Positions 18,801 to 26,609 of a stretch of DNA of 64,000 bases are shown here, in pieces. The stretch is from Streptomyces cellostaticus. GTDB taxonomy: Bacteria; Actinomycetota; Actinomycetes; Streptomycetales; Streptomycetaceae. Every line of letters starts with the position of its first letter. The first letter of the stretch is position 1. The notes beneath the pieces were generated by a model. It was not told the origin of the DNA and searched no databases. It saw only the letters and a list, made by a program, of their open reading frames with translations. The stretch spans positions 1 to 64,000 of the forward strand of contig NZ_KQ948028.1 in the NCBI RefSeq assembly GCF_001513965.1, written 5' to 3'. A program made the translations under genes and the position numbers.

Positions 18801-19996
18801 AGCCCGGGGGTGGCGGCCTCCAGCAACCGGGGTGCCAGTGCGGCGAGTTGAGGATAGAAGTCGTCGCGCATGACCAGAATCACGCTGAGCTTGGTGTAGG
18901 CGTCGGCCACCGTGGTGATGTCGTCGACCACGCTCAGGAAGTCCTGCATCCTGCCGTCGGTGCTCTGTACCAGCAGCTCTTCGAACTGGTCGATGACCAG
19001 CAGCACGCGATGGTGATCGGGCTCGTCCCCCAGCCTGTGGTTGACCGCCGCCATGATCCCGTCCCGGGTGGCCCCGGGGAGCCCGGCCCGCTCGATCTCC
19101 GCCAGCAGGTTCTGCCTCGGCCGGGCCAGCACCGGCAGCCACCGGTCGCTCCCCGGCACCTCCCCCTCCGCCAGCGCCCGCAACACCCCAGCCTGGATCA
19201 ATGACGACTTGCCCGATCCCGACGGCCCGAGCAGCAGCGTCAGCCGTCGCTGCAGGGCCAGGTTCGCCACGACCTGCCGTACCGCGTCCGCCCGGCCCTG
19301 GAACCATCGCGCATGCTCCGCGGTGAACGGCTCCAGCCCCCGGTACGGACACACCTCCTGCGCCGCCAGCTCCGGCCGGATCTCCCGCAGGACCTCGGTG
19401 GGGGTGACGTAAGCGATGCCCTGCCCCCGCGCGAACCCGTCGGGTGCCGTGATCTCCGTGAGCATGCCGATGACCAGGCCGGTCATCTCGTCGAGGACGG
19501 GTCCGCCGCTGAACCCGGTGGTGAGGTCATTGGCGTCGGTCAGTTGAAGAATTGAGCCCCTGCCCGTCGAGGCCGGCAGTAGATCGCCGGCCTCCCCGTA
19601 GCCGGAGTGGCCGCCCTGCGGGGCTTGCGCGGGGAACCCGAACGAGCGCACCCGATGCCCTCGGCACCCCTCGGCGGAGCCCAGCGGCAGCACCCTCGTG
19701 CCGGGCGGCGTACCACCAAGCCGGACGAAGGCTACGTCCTCGTCCTCGGGCGCACGCCATCCTTCGACGGACCCCTCCAGGCCGTCCGCGCCCGCCACAT
19801 GAGGGAATGCCAGCAGCACCCGCTCCCCAGGCCCGGACCCGGCCGCCCGGACCACGTGCGCGCAGGTGACCAGGACGTCCTCGGTCACCAGGAAACCCGC
19901 CCCCGCCACGTTCCCGTCCGGCCCGAGGATCTGTGCCACCGCGGTGGGCAGGTCCGACGGCATGCCGCCGTCCGCCCATTCCCCGGCGCTAGCCAC
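15860..19996 (-). CDS. Trypsin-like protease / nSTAND NTPase / WD40 fusion protein
   Basis: A 1378-residue signalling or conflict-system protein. Residues 15-200: trypsin-like serine protease with triad H47 (CAHVV), D87 (DEDVAF) and S163 (GFSGGP). Residues about 217-640: STAND NTPase of the nSTAND1 type, starting with PYRGLEPF; Walker A 257-264 (GPSGSGKS) and Walker B VLLVIDQFEELL. A hydrophobic segment near 690-710 (LITVLATLLVLALLGGAGAIW) probably anchors it. Then 14 WD40 repeats, enough for two seven-bladed propellers, most with SVAFSPDG and a WD pair. It overlaps the upstream small gene by eight bases (GTG start). By family logic the propeller senses a ligand, the NTPase switches, and the protease is the effector; the target is unknown. 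Many blades are nearly identical, suggesting recent repeat turnover. Confidence 0.92.
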   Translation of the reverse strand: MASAGEWADGGMPSDLPTAVAQILGPDGNVAGAGFLVTEDVLVTCAHVVRAAGSGPGERVLLAFPHVAGADGLEGSVEGWRAPEDEDVAFVRLGGTPPGTRVLPLGSAEGCRGHRVRSFGFPAQAPQGGHSGYGEAGDLLPASTGRGSILQLTDANDLTTGFSGGPVLDEMTGLVIGMLTEITAPDGFARGQGIAYVTPTEVLREIRPELAAQEVCPYRGLEPFTAEHARWFQGRADAVRQVVANLALQRRLTLLLGPSGSGKSSLIQAGVLRALAEGEVPGSDRWLPVLARPRQNLLAEIERAGLPGATRDGIMAAVNHRLGDEPDHHRVLLVIDQFEELLVQSTDGRMQDFLSVVDDITTVADAYTKLSVILVMRDDFYPQLAALAPRLLEAATPGLLNVPGTLSQEDLHDIIVLPARDVGLRFQPGLPEQIISDVLETSPEAAATRQAPVTVLPLLEMTLKQLWLRRKDGFLTHEEYRRIGAVTGSLTTWCDSALEELSPDQQHIARRILTSLVRPADLSRRTPAVRAQVPLDDLRDLAAGPDSTPDGDVDAVIAALARHRIITTQTLRDPHRPDAPPGEPVAELIHDALIRDWGTLREWVRQDHRFHEWLDRTRERQLRWAEKRDPGDLLAGTALAEGVEWSRRRGLPDDIAAFLTASRQRQEAIAQRRRRLITVLATLLVLALLGGAGAIWQRRTALGERQAALSRLLATQSGTLIDVNPELSSLLAVQAYRTSHTAESLARLRTDAYLPLGRRLLGHADAVNSVAFSSDSHTLATGSSDGTVRVWDTATGTTRTRLTGLSGEVNSVAFSPDGNTIATGSSYSAWLWDAATGKPRTPLTGHTNTVFSVAFSPDGHTVATASADGTARLWDANTGKPRTQLTGHTDTVFSVAFSPDGHTVATASADGTARLWDANTGKPRIQLTGHTAQVVSVAFSPDGRTLATGGGDGAMQLWDATTGEPRTKVDVLTGTALSVAFSPDGRTLAIAGTNRLTRLWDVTTGAMSGSLIGHTDAVNSVAFSPDGRTLATGSDDKTARLWNVTTGGDTSLVGHTGLVYSVAFSPDGKTLASSSADETARLWDVTTGKQRLILRGHDDLVLGVAFSPDGHTVATAGADGTARLWDATTGKPRTNPLSDTTPLHSVAFSPDGHTLATGGRDGTVRLWDAATGKPRTKLAGHTDAVFSVAFSPDGHTLATGSVDKTARLWDVTTSKARTIATPDQVDDVAFSPDGRTLATAIGDYTVRLWDASTRKTRTTLAGRTGRAESVAFSPDGHTLATADFDWTTGLWDVATGKSRMTLLGQHTDEVTSVAFSPDGRILASGSGDKTVHLWHVALPEPAEAIQKICRAVNRDLTSQERTAYLPGQSAGPVCPTHP
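15990..17720 (-). repeat. Fourteen WD40-coding repeats, two of them nearly identical
   Basis: Repeat units of about 123-126 bases encode the WD40 blades. The units at 17224-17323 and 17350-17449 share 100 consecutive identical bases, a 126-base period, so one arose by recent duplication or gene conversion. Confidence 0.9.
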
Positions 19997-20306
19997 CGTC
20001 GCCCTTCCATGACACTGTCACCTGCAGATGGCCGGCGGCCCTGCCCTTGGTGATCACGGCGCCGGCCTCGACCGCGAGGTCCACGCCGAACTCGACCGTG
20101 ATCTCGTCGGGCCGGGCCATGCGCAGCTGATCGAGAGCCGCTTGCGCTGCCTCCGTGATCGGCGCCAGAGCGTCCTGCAGGGTGCCGGGCACCTCCCGGA
20201 CGACGTCCTCGAGGCGCCCGGCCTTCACCGGCCCCGCCACCCCGGCCGGCGCCTCGACCAGCACGGAGCCCCCGCCCTCCAGTGGAATCCGGGTCAGGGA
20301 TGTCAA
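19989..20306 (-). CDS. Trypsin-co-occurring domain protein (CU044_2847 / Trypco1-like)
   Basis: A 105-residue protein that begins MTSLTRIPLEGGGSVLVEA and ends with the pattern ITVEFGVDLAVEAGAVI, then a strand with VTVSW. This matches the small CU044_2847 family, also called trypsin-co-occurring domain 1, found beside trypsin/nSTAND/WD40 genes in multicellular bacteria. It is the first gene of the two-gene unit, its stop overlapping the next start by eight bases. Proposed role (from published genome comparison, not from this sequence): a partner that couples to the protease domain or acts as a sensor. No signal peptide. Confidence 0.8.
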   Translation of the reverse strand: MTSLTRIPLEGGGSVLVEAPAGVAGPVKAGRLEDVVREVPGTLQDALAPITEAAQAALDQLRMARPDEITVEFGVDLAVEAGAVITKGRAAGHLQVTVSWKGDGG

Positions 20307-20408
20307 GGCGCCTCCTCCGTCGCTCGCGGGCGTTCACCAGGGATCCCCGCCAGCATCCGGCACTTCTGGCATATGCCGCAGCTCGGAGTGGGCCGTACGG
20401 AGGAGACG

Positions 20409-21056
20409 TCAGACGGGCCGGGCGCAGCCCACCGGCCGCTTCCCGCCCAGCTGGACGTAGAGGACCGTCGGCCCCGGGCACAGGGCCCGGTCGGTGACCG
20501 CCGTCGTCACCTTGTACTGCGGTTTTCGCTGCCCCGACCCGTCGCACGCCGTCTCCCGCACCTGCCCGTCGCCCGAGTCGTACACGCAGTCACCGGGGAT
20601 CGTGCGCGGGCCGCCTCCGCCGCCGGGGTCGCCGGGGTGCGGGGGTTCCAGGTTGCGCATGCAGGCGTAGCCCTGGGGAATGGCGCCGTCGCCGTCCTCG
20701 TCGCCCTGCGACCGCTGTTGGCTGATGTGCAGGACGAAGTCGGTGGCCGGCGGGCACCGGGGGCCGTCGGTGCCCGCGCCGTCGTAGCGGGCGACGACCC
20801 GGGCCGCGGCCCGCTCGCTCGCGCAGGGCACCTCGGTGAAGCTGGTGGTGCCGAAGGAGCTGCACTCTCCGACCGCGAGGAACTGGGCGCCGTAGCCGGA
20901 CGGGCGGACGGAGGTGGGCCGGGCGTTGCCCACCGGGGCGTCCGCCGGGCCGTGGCAGCCGGTGAGCAGGGCGGCCAGCGTGGTCAGGGTGAGGGCGGGG
21001 GCGGCCGGCAGCAGCCGGACCGCCACCCCCACGGCACCTTTCCCGCGCATCGTCAT
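20409..21056 (-). CDS. Putative lipoprotein of unknown function
   Basis: A 215-residue protein with a signal peptide ending in a lipobox (LLTGC, Cys near position 34), so it is likely anchored to the outer face of the membrane. The mature part has several Cys pairs and a Gly-rich linker, and two repeated modules: one around ECSSFGTTSF/VPCASERAAARV and one around DCVYDSGDGQVRETACDG. This resembles actinobacterial small secreted proteins carrying repeated LppU/SCO3897-like modules. Function unknown. The ATG at 21056 was chosen; another ATG lies two codons in. Confidence 0.75.
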   Translation of the reverse strand: MTMRGKGAVGVAVRLLPAAPALTLTTLAALLTGCHGPADAPVGNARPTSVRPSGYGAQFLAVGECSSFGTTSFTEVPCASERAAARVVARYDGAGTDGPRCPPATDFVLHISQQRSQGDEDGDGAIPQGYACMRNLEPPHPGDPGGGGGPRTIPGDCVYDSGDGQVRETACDGSGQRKPQYKVTTAVTDRALCPGPTVLYVQLGGKRPVGCARPV

Positions 21057-21164
21057 TCCCCCCGGACGCCCCGGTCCAGCGTGGCCCTCGGCGGCGGGGC
21101 CACGCCAGACATCCGTGAGGATTTCCTCCCCTTGGGGGTATTACGCCCGGTGTGTGACGTACGT

Positions 21165-23000
21165 CTAGTACGTCAGCCCGTGGCCGAGGGGGTACAGCAC
21201 CTGCGCCGGATCGTCCGCCCGCTGCACCGGCACCGGGAGCCGTCCGCGCGGGTCCACCCGGCCGGCGATCACCCGTGCGGCGGCGCGCAGTTCGACGTCA
21301 GTCCAGGAGTAGCTCGCCAGATACCCCTGGACGGCCGGGAGCTGGGCGACGTCGTAAGGGTTCCTTATGGCGACGGCCACCACCGGTTTCCCGGTGGCGA
21401 GCAGCCGCTCCACCAGGGTCCGCTGGCTGTTGCCGGCCGTCACGTTGTACGTCCCGACGACCACCGCGTCCGCGTCCTGCGCGGCCGTCTCCGCCTTGGC
21501 GATGGTGTCCGCCGAGGGTGCGGTGCCGGTGGACAGGGCGGTGGCGGTGAAGCCCAGTTCGGTGAGGGCGGTGGCGAGGACGCCGGTGGGCGGGCCGGTG
21601 GTGCCGGACGGGGAGGCCGGGTCGGCGCCGACGACGAGGATCCGGGGCTGGGTGCGGTCGTCGAGCGGGAGGATGTCGTCCTCGTTGACCAGCAGGGTCG
21701 TGGTCCGCTCGGCGATCCGGTCGGCCGTGGCCAGGTGGGACTTGGTGCCCACCGCCCGTTCGACGTCGGCCCGGGTGACGAGGGCCCGGTCGAAGAGTCC
21801 GAGCCTGACCTTCAGTCGCAGGATCCGCAGGATCGATTCGTCCAGGCGGGCCTCGGTCAGCTCGCCGATCTGCACGGCCTGGAGAACCGCGTGCCACGCC
21901 ACGTCGATCGACGGCGGGTTGAGCAGCTGGTCGACGCCGGCCTTCAGGGCCAGCACCGGCACCCGGTTGTCGCCGTACTTGGTGCGCACGCCCTCCATGC
22001 CGAGGGAGTCCGTGACGACGACCCCGTCGTAGCCGAGTTCGCCGCGCAGGATGCCGGTGAGGATGGGGTGGGAGAGGGTGGCCGGGTCGCCGGAGTCGTC
22101 GAGGGCCGGGAACTGGATGTGGGCGGTCATGATCGAGTCGATGCCCGCCTCGATCGCGGCCCGGAAGGGTACGGAGTCCAGCGTCTCCCACAGCTCCCGG
22201 CTGTGGGTGATGACCGGGAAGCCGGTGTGGCTGTCGACGGCGGTGTCCCCGTGCCCCGGGAAGTGCTTGGCGGTCGCCGCGACCCGGGCGGCCTGATAGC
22301 CCTTCACCTCGGCCTCCACCAGCGCGGCCACCGCGTCCGGGTCGGCCCCGAAGGACCGTACGCCGATGACCGGGTTGGCCGGGTTGACGTTCACGTCGGC
22401 GTCGGGCGAGTAGTCCTGGTTGATGCCCATCGCGCGCAACTCGGCGCCGGAGATCCGGCCGAGGGTGCGGGCGTCGGACCGGGAGCGGCCCGCCCCGATC
22501 GCCATGGCGCCCGGGAACAGCGTGGCCGGCCTGCCCACCCTGCACACTATGCCGTGCTCCTGGTCGGTGGTGATGAGCACCGGCAGGCCGCGGGGCTGCT
22601 CCAGGGAGGCCTGCTGGATGCCGTTGGACAGGTCGGCGATCTGGTGGGGGTCGCGGGTGTTGTGCGCCCAGGTGAAGTAGATGATGCCGCCGACCCGGTA
22701 CTTCGCGATCAGCTCGGCGGCCGTGCGGACCCCGATCTCCTTGAGGTTGGCGTCGATGTCGGCCTGGTCGGGGGCGGTGGCGGAGTGGCCGTAGACCCGC
22801 ATCACGAAGAGCTGGCCGACCTTCTCCTCCAGCGTCATGCGGGAGATGAGGGTGCGCAGTCCGCGGTCGTCCGGGGTCGCGGCGTGGGCGGCGTGGGCCG
22901 GTACGGTCAGCGCGGCGGTGAGGCCCGCGGTGGCGGTGAGGACGGTCCGTCTGGACGGCCGTGCGGTGTTTCCCGTGCTTCCCGTGCTGGTGTCGTGCAC
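21165..23000 (-). CDS. Glycoside hydrolase family 3 beta-N-acetylhexosaminidase-type enzyme
   Basis: A 611-residue secreted enzyme. I placed the start at the GTG after a GGAAGGAG site. The N-terminus has SRRTVLTA, a twin-arginine-like export signal. The GH3 catalytic domain shows the NagZ-type KHFPGHGDT loop (His/Asp acid-base dyad) and the nucleophile Asp331 in VVTDSLGMEG. A C-terminal alpha/beta sandwich domain (about 400-600) follows. Likely removes N-acetylglucosamine from chitin or wall fragments outside the cell; a different beta-glycosidic substrate is possible. The upstream region carries an inverted repeat that could be an operator. Confidence 0.88.
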   Translation of the reverse strand: MHDTSTGSTGNTARPSRRTVLTATAGLTAALTVPAHAAHAATPDDRGLRTLISRMTLEEKVGQLFVMRVYGHSATAPDQADIDANLKEIGVRTAAELIAKYRVGGIIYFTWAHNTRDPHQIADLSNGIQQASLEQPRGLPVLITTDQEHGIVCRVGRPATLFPGAMAIGAGRSRSDARTLGRISGAELRAMGINQDYSPDADVNVNPANPVIGVRSFGADPDAVAALVEAEVKGYQAARVAATAKHFPGHGDTAVDSHTGFPVITHSRELWETLDSVPFRAAIEAGIDSIMTAHIQFPALDDSGDPATLSHPILTGILRGELGYDGVVVTDSLGMEGVRTKYGDNRVPVLALKAGVDQLLNPPSIDVAWHAVLQAVQIGELTEARLDESILRILRLKVRLGLFDRALVTRADVERAVGTKSHLATADRIAERTTTLLVNEDDILPLDDRTQPRILVVGADPASPSGTTGPPTGVLATALTELGFTATALSTGTAPSADTIAKAETAAQDADAVVVGTYNVTAGNSQRTLVERLLATGKPVVAVAIRNPYDVAQLPAVQGYLASYSWTDVELRAAARVIAGRVDPRGRLPVPVQRADDPAQVLYPLGHGLTY

Positions 23001-23031
23001 GTGCGCTCCTTCCAGAGGAGAACCGCTGAAG

Positions 23032-23068
23032 GAAACTTCCGAGGAGTCACCAATATCCGGGAAGTTTC
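23032..23068 (-). promoter_or_regulatory. Inverted repeat upstream of the GH3 gene
   Basis: GAAACTTCC (23032-23040) faces GGAAGTTTC (23060-23068) across 19 bases, 32 bases before the GH3 start. The spacing and position suit a repressor operator for a sugar-responsive regulator. The regulator is not identified. Confidence 0.5.
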
Positions 23069-23105
23069 TTTCCGTCAAGGGACTGCACAGTAAGCCAGGA
23101 TGGGG

Positions 23106-23144
23106 CCGCCATCGGCGCTTGGGAGGGGGGCGCGCCGATGGCGG
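23106..23144. terminator. Strong hairpin between GH3 promoter region and the hydrolase remnant
   Basis: Perfect 13-bp stem (CCGCCATCGGCGC with GCGCCGATGGCGG) and a 13-base loop. It would stop minus-strand transcription from the MFS gene before it reaches the GH3 gene. Confidence 0.7.
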
Positions 23145-23286
23145 TGGGCCGCCGGGGGTGGTACGGCGGAGAGGGTGCGTCGGCGGTTCGCGGCCTGTGG
23201 CCAGGGCCGACACCGCACCACGGGACTCGTCCGGCAGCCTGAGCCTTGGACGGACGAGGGCCCCGACCGGTTCCCGTGGCGGCGGG

Positions 23287-23509
23287 TCAGCGCAGCCCGT
23301 GCCGGTCAGCCCAGGCGGAGACGGCCGTCGCGATCTCGGCCGGGCGGTCCTCCGTGGCGTGGTGGCCGGCCGGGCCGCAGTGGACCGTCTCCAGGCCCGC
23401 CAGGTGCGTGGCGCACCACTCGGCCGTCTCCGGGCCGATCAGCAGAGTGGGGGAGCCCTCGAAGGTCAGCAGCAGCTTGGGCGCGTCGGGGCTCTTGGCC
23501 GGCCGTCCT
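23287..23509 (-). pseudogene. C-terminal remnant of a haloalkane dehalogenase-like alpha/beta hydrolase
   Basis: The frame ending at 23287 reads DAPKLLLTFEGSPTLLIGP, then a segment with the catalytic-His pattern CGPAGHHATEDRP, ending in AWADRHGLR. This is the last quarter, about 70 residues, of haloalkane dehalogenase-type hydrolases (PKLL...GP.HH..ED.P). No start codon or N-terminal domain exists: the frame runs up into the stop codon of the MFS gene. A decayed gene truncated next to the MFS transporter. Confidence 0.75.
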
Positions 23510-23538
23510 CGGCTGGTGCCTGGACGGCTCCGCGCCGC

Positions 23539-24780
23539 TCACGGCTCGTCGTCCGGCGTAGCCGCGCGATCCCGTAGCTCCGGCGTCGTCAGAGCCACCC
23601 CCGTCACCGCCAGCAGACACAACACACCCCCGGTGACCAGGGCGGTCGCGCCCGAGGTCCAGCCGGCCACGACACCGGCGCGCAGGTTGCCGAAGTGGGG
23701 GCCCGCCTGGCCGACGATCGTCTCGGCCGCCGTGACCCGGCCCAGCAGGGCGTCCGGGGTGCGGGTCTGCACGATCGTGGTGCGGGAGAGGACGGCCACC
23801 GCGTCCGCCGCACCGGCCAGCACCAGCATCCCGAGGCCCGCCCAGGCGCTGGTCGTCAGGCCGAACAGGGCGAGGGCCACGCCCCAGGTGCCGGACGCGC
23901 ACAGCATCACCGCGCCGGGGCGGGCCAGTCGGGTGACCGGGCCGGAGAAGGCGGTCGCGGCGACGCCTCCCACGGCGAGCGCGGACAGGAACAGGCCCAG
24001 CGTGCGCGGGTCGCCGCCGAAGCGCTCCGCGTTGACCAGCGGGAACAGGCTGGCCGGCATGGACAGTACGGTGGCCGCCAGGTCCGTCAGCAGCGCGCCG
24101 CGCACCACCCGATGGCCGGTCAGGAAACGCAGGCCGTCCAGCACGCCGTGGACACCCGGCCGGGACTTCTCGCCCTCGGGCGGCAGCGCGGGCAGCCCGT
24201 AGGCGCCGTAGAAGGACAGGCCGAAGCTCAGGGCGTCCAGCAGGTAGCAGACGCCGATGCCCCACCAGCCGAGCACGACGCCGGCGACGGCCGGGCCGAG
24301 GAGCATCATGGCCTGGCCGGAGACCTGGTTCAGGGCGAGACCGGCGGCCACCTGCTCCTTGGGCAGCAGCCGCGGTACGAACACGCCCGCCGCGGGCGCG
24401 CCGATCGCGGCGAACGACGTCTGCACCGCCACCAGCGCGAGCAGCACGCCCACCGGCACATGCCCGGCGAAGCCCTGCACGGCCAGCAGGAAGGAGCAGG
24501 CCGCCGAGCCGACGGTGCCCAGGAGGAACATACGGCGCCGGTCGGCCCGGTCGACCCAGGCGCCCGCGAACAGGCTGACACCGACCATCGGCAGTGCCTG
24601 CGCCAGACCGACCGCACCGCTCCAGACCGAGCTGTGGGTCATGTCCCAGACCTGGTACATGACGGTGACCATGGTCATGAAGCTGCCGAGCACGGACACC
24701 GTCCGCCCGATCAGCAGCCGCCGGAAGACGGGCGAGGTGCGCAGCGGTCGTACGTCGATCAGCGAACGGGCGAGGCTCAT
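23539..24780 (-). CDS. MFS transporter, drug or metabolite exporter
   Basis: A 413-residue protein with about 12 hydrophobic segments and the MFS loop motif DRADRRRMFL after the second helix. Segments such as GVFVPRLLPKEQVAAGLALNQ place it with the MFS_3 (enterobactin exporter EntS-like) group. I chose the ATG at 24780 (MSLARSLIDVRPL) rather than the upstream start. The cytoplasmic tail ends in acidic residues (DDEP). Neighbours do not show its substrate; a broken hydrolase gene follows. Confidence 0.85.
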   Translation of the reverse strand: MSLARSLIDVRPLRTSPVFRRLLIGRTVSVLGSFMTMVTVMYQVWDMTHSSVWSGAVGLAQALPMVGVSLFAGAWVDRADRRRMFLLGTVGSAACSFLLAVQGFAGHVPVGVLLALVAVQTSFAAIGAPAAGVFVPRLLPKEQVAAGLALNQVSGQAMMLLGPAVAGVVLGWWGIGVCYLLDALSFGLSFYGAYGLPALPPEGEKSRPGVHGVLDGLRFLTGHRVVRGALLTDLAATVLSMPASLFPLVNAERFGGDPRTLGLFLSALAVGGVAATAFSGPVTRLARPGAVMLCASGTWGVALALFGLTTSAWAGLGMLVLAGAADAVAVLSRTTIVQTRTPDALLGRVTAAETIVGQAGPHFGNLRAGVVAGWTSGATALVTGGVLCLLAVTGVALTTPELRDRAATPDDEP

Positions 24781-24889
24781 GAGAGCGGGCCGAGGCGTCG
24801 GCGAGCACACGGCGAGGGCTGCGGAATCACCGGGGGAGGCTAACCGCGCACCGACGGCCCGGCCAGCGAATTACTGGGCGCCCGTGGGC

Positions 24890-25740
24890 CGACAGGGGGC
24901 CGGTGCCTGCCGTCCGGCAGTCGTCCGTGCTCGCCGTCCGGCAGTTGTCCGCCGGCCGTCGCTCGGGAGGTTTCCGTTGCTTGCCGGCCGGAAGTGGTCC
25001 GCGCTCCGTCGGCCGGTAGTTGTGCGCCGGCCGTCGCTCGGCAGGTTTCCGCCGGCAGCCGTCTGGCAGTTGTCTGTTGCTCGCCGTCCGGCGGGCTTCC
25101 GCGGCTCGCCCCGGTAGCCGCTCAATGCTCGTCGCCCGGCCGCTGTCCGTGCCGCCGTCCGGTAGTTGTCCGTGTTCGCCGTCCGGCGGGCTTCCGCCGC
25201 TTGCTGCTCGTCCCGGCAGTCGTCCGTACCGCCGTCCGGCAGTCGTCCGTGCTCGCCGTCTGGCAGTTGTCCGCCGGCCGTCGCTCGGCAGGTTTCCGCC
25301 GGCAGCCGTCTGGCAGTTGTCTGTTGCTCGCCGTCCGGCGGGCTTCCGCGGCTCGCCCCGGTAGCCGCTCAATGCTCGTCGCCCGGCCGCTGTCCGTGCC
25401 GCCGTCCGGTAGTTGTCCGTGTTCGCCGTCCGGCGGGCTTCCGCCGCTTGCTGCTCGTCCCGGCAGCCGCCCGCGCTCGTCGCCCGGCAGCCGTCCGTGC
25501 CGCCGTCCGGCAGTTGTCCGTGTTCGCCGTCCGGCGGGCTTCCGCGGCTCGCTGCTCGTCCCGGCCGCCGTCCGCGCCCGTCGCCCGACAGCCGTCCGTG
25601 CTGCCGTCCGCTGCCCGTCGCCCGGCAGCCGTCCGTGCCGCCGTGGGCTGGCCGTCGCCCGGCAGGCCTCCGCCGCTTGCCGTCCGGCAGTTGTCCGCCG
25701 CCCGACAGGCCCCCGTCGCCCACCCCCCCGGCAGGCCTCA
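24890..25740. repeat. Degenerate tandem repeat array of short GC-rich units
   Basis: About 850 bases between the MFS and isomerase genes are built from imperfect units of roughly 21-27 bases, many containing GCCGTCCGGCAGTTGTCC or GTCCGGCGGGCTTCCGC. The array has no stop codons in several frames on both strands, so long open frames are by-products. I find no ribosome site, codon bias or domain pattern to support a gene. It contains a long perfect duplication. It might be a minisatellite, a structured RNA source or a protein-binding array; none is shown. Confidence 0.8.
25025..25466. repeat. 195-base perfect direct repeat within the array
   Basis: 25025-25219 and 25272-25466 are identical over 195 bases, offset by 247 bases. 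The length and perfection point to a recent duplication inside the array. Confidence 0.85.
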
Positions 25741-25790
25741 TCCGCCCCCGCCCGCAAGCGCTCCGCGGACCCGCAGGTCCGGCTGTCGGG

Positions 25791-26591
25791 CTAAGCGGCC
25801 TCGCCGAGTAGTCGTACGAGATGGTCGCGGCCCGCGGTCAGCAGGGCCGGGAGCGGGGCGGCCGACTCGTACCAGCGCTTCTCGTACTCCCAGCACAGCC
25901 AGCCGTCCCAGCCGTGCCGGGAGAGGACGTCCACGCACTCGGTGAGCGGGAGGACGCCCGCGCCGAGCGGGAGCGGGGTGGTGTCCTCGGCCGAGGCGAT
26001 GTCCTTGACCTGGACGTAGCCGAGGTGCGGGGCGAGTGCCGCGTAGCTTTCCGAGGGCTGCTCGCCGCCCAGCCAGGTGTGCATCACGTCCCACAGCGCG
26101 CCCACCTGCCGGTGGCCGACCGGGCCGAGGATCCGGATCGCGTCGGCGCCGGTGCGGTGCGAGTCGTGGGTCTCCAGCAGGATCCGCACGCCGAGCGCGG
26201 AGGCGTCCTCGGCGGCGGTGCCCAGCCGCCGCGCGGCGACGGCGTCGGACTCCTCGCGGGGGCGGTCCGGGTCGGCACCCGGGAAGACCCGCACGAAGGG
26301 GGCATGCAGGTCATGGGCCAACTGGAGGAGCTGACGGATCTCCTCCAGGACGGGGGTGTCGTCGCCGGGTGCGGCGACGCGCGCGTATCCGGCGAGGCCC
26401 AGCACCTCGACCCCGGCCCCCTTGAACAGCGCGGCCGTCTCGGCCCGCGCGGCGGGGTCGAGGCCCGGGTGCACCGGCTCCTCGGGATGCGCGCGCAGTT
26501 CCACGCCGTGATAACCGTGCTCGGTCGCGAGTGCCAGGACCTCGGGGACGGGCAGGCCGGGGACGCCGAGAGTGGAGAACGCCAGCTTCAT
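25791..26591 (-). CDS. Sugar phosphate isomerase/epimerase family TIM-barrel protein
   Basis: A 266-residue protein of the xylose isomerase-like TIM barrel family (AP_endonuc_2): MKLAFSTLGVPG start, HGYHGVELR, ILLETHDSH, GALWDVMHTW and a metal-site region near LGYVQVKD, with GWDGWLCWEYEKRW near the end. These enzymes bind a divalent metal with Glu/Asp/His ligands and isomerise or epimerise sugars. Substrate unknown. It sits alone between the repeat array and the MarR-GNAT gene; the gap to the latter is 18 bases and both lie on the minus strand, so they may be cotranscribed. Confidence 0.87.
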   Translation of the reverse strand: MKLAFSTLGVPGLPVPEVLALATEHGYHGVELRAHPEEPVHPGLDPAARAETAALFKGAGVEVLGLAGYARVAAPGDDTPVLEEIRQLLQLAHDLHAPFVRVFPGADPDRPREESDAVAARRLGTAAEDASALGVRILLETHDSHRTGADAIRILGPVGHRQVGALWDVMHTWLGGEQPSESYAALAPHLGYVQVKDIASAEDTTPLPLGAGVLPLTECVDVLSRHGWDGWLCWEYEKRWYESAAPLPALLTAGRDHLVRLLGEAA

Positions 26592-26609
26592 GGTCCCGGA
26601 CCCTACTCG

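Noticed and set aside
20028..23093. Very long plus-strand frame opposite the lipoprotein and GH3 genes
   Set aside because: Shadow of GC-rich third positions; the minus-strand genes have signal peptides and catalytic motifs.
23446..23466. Third copy of the 41-base element
   Set aside because: Only about 12 bases match and they encode the conserved GSPTLLIG segment of the hydrolase relic.
24890..25740. CRISPR array
   Set aside because: Units vary in length and sequence, no regular spacers, and no cas genes in the window.
24827..25794. Open frames on both strands across the tandem repeats
   Set aside because: Several frames are open at once, none has a ribosome site, and products are low-complexity Arg/Pro/Gly without domain likeness.
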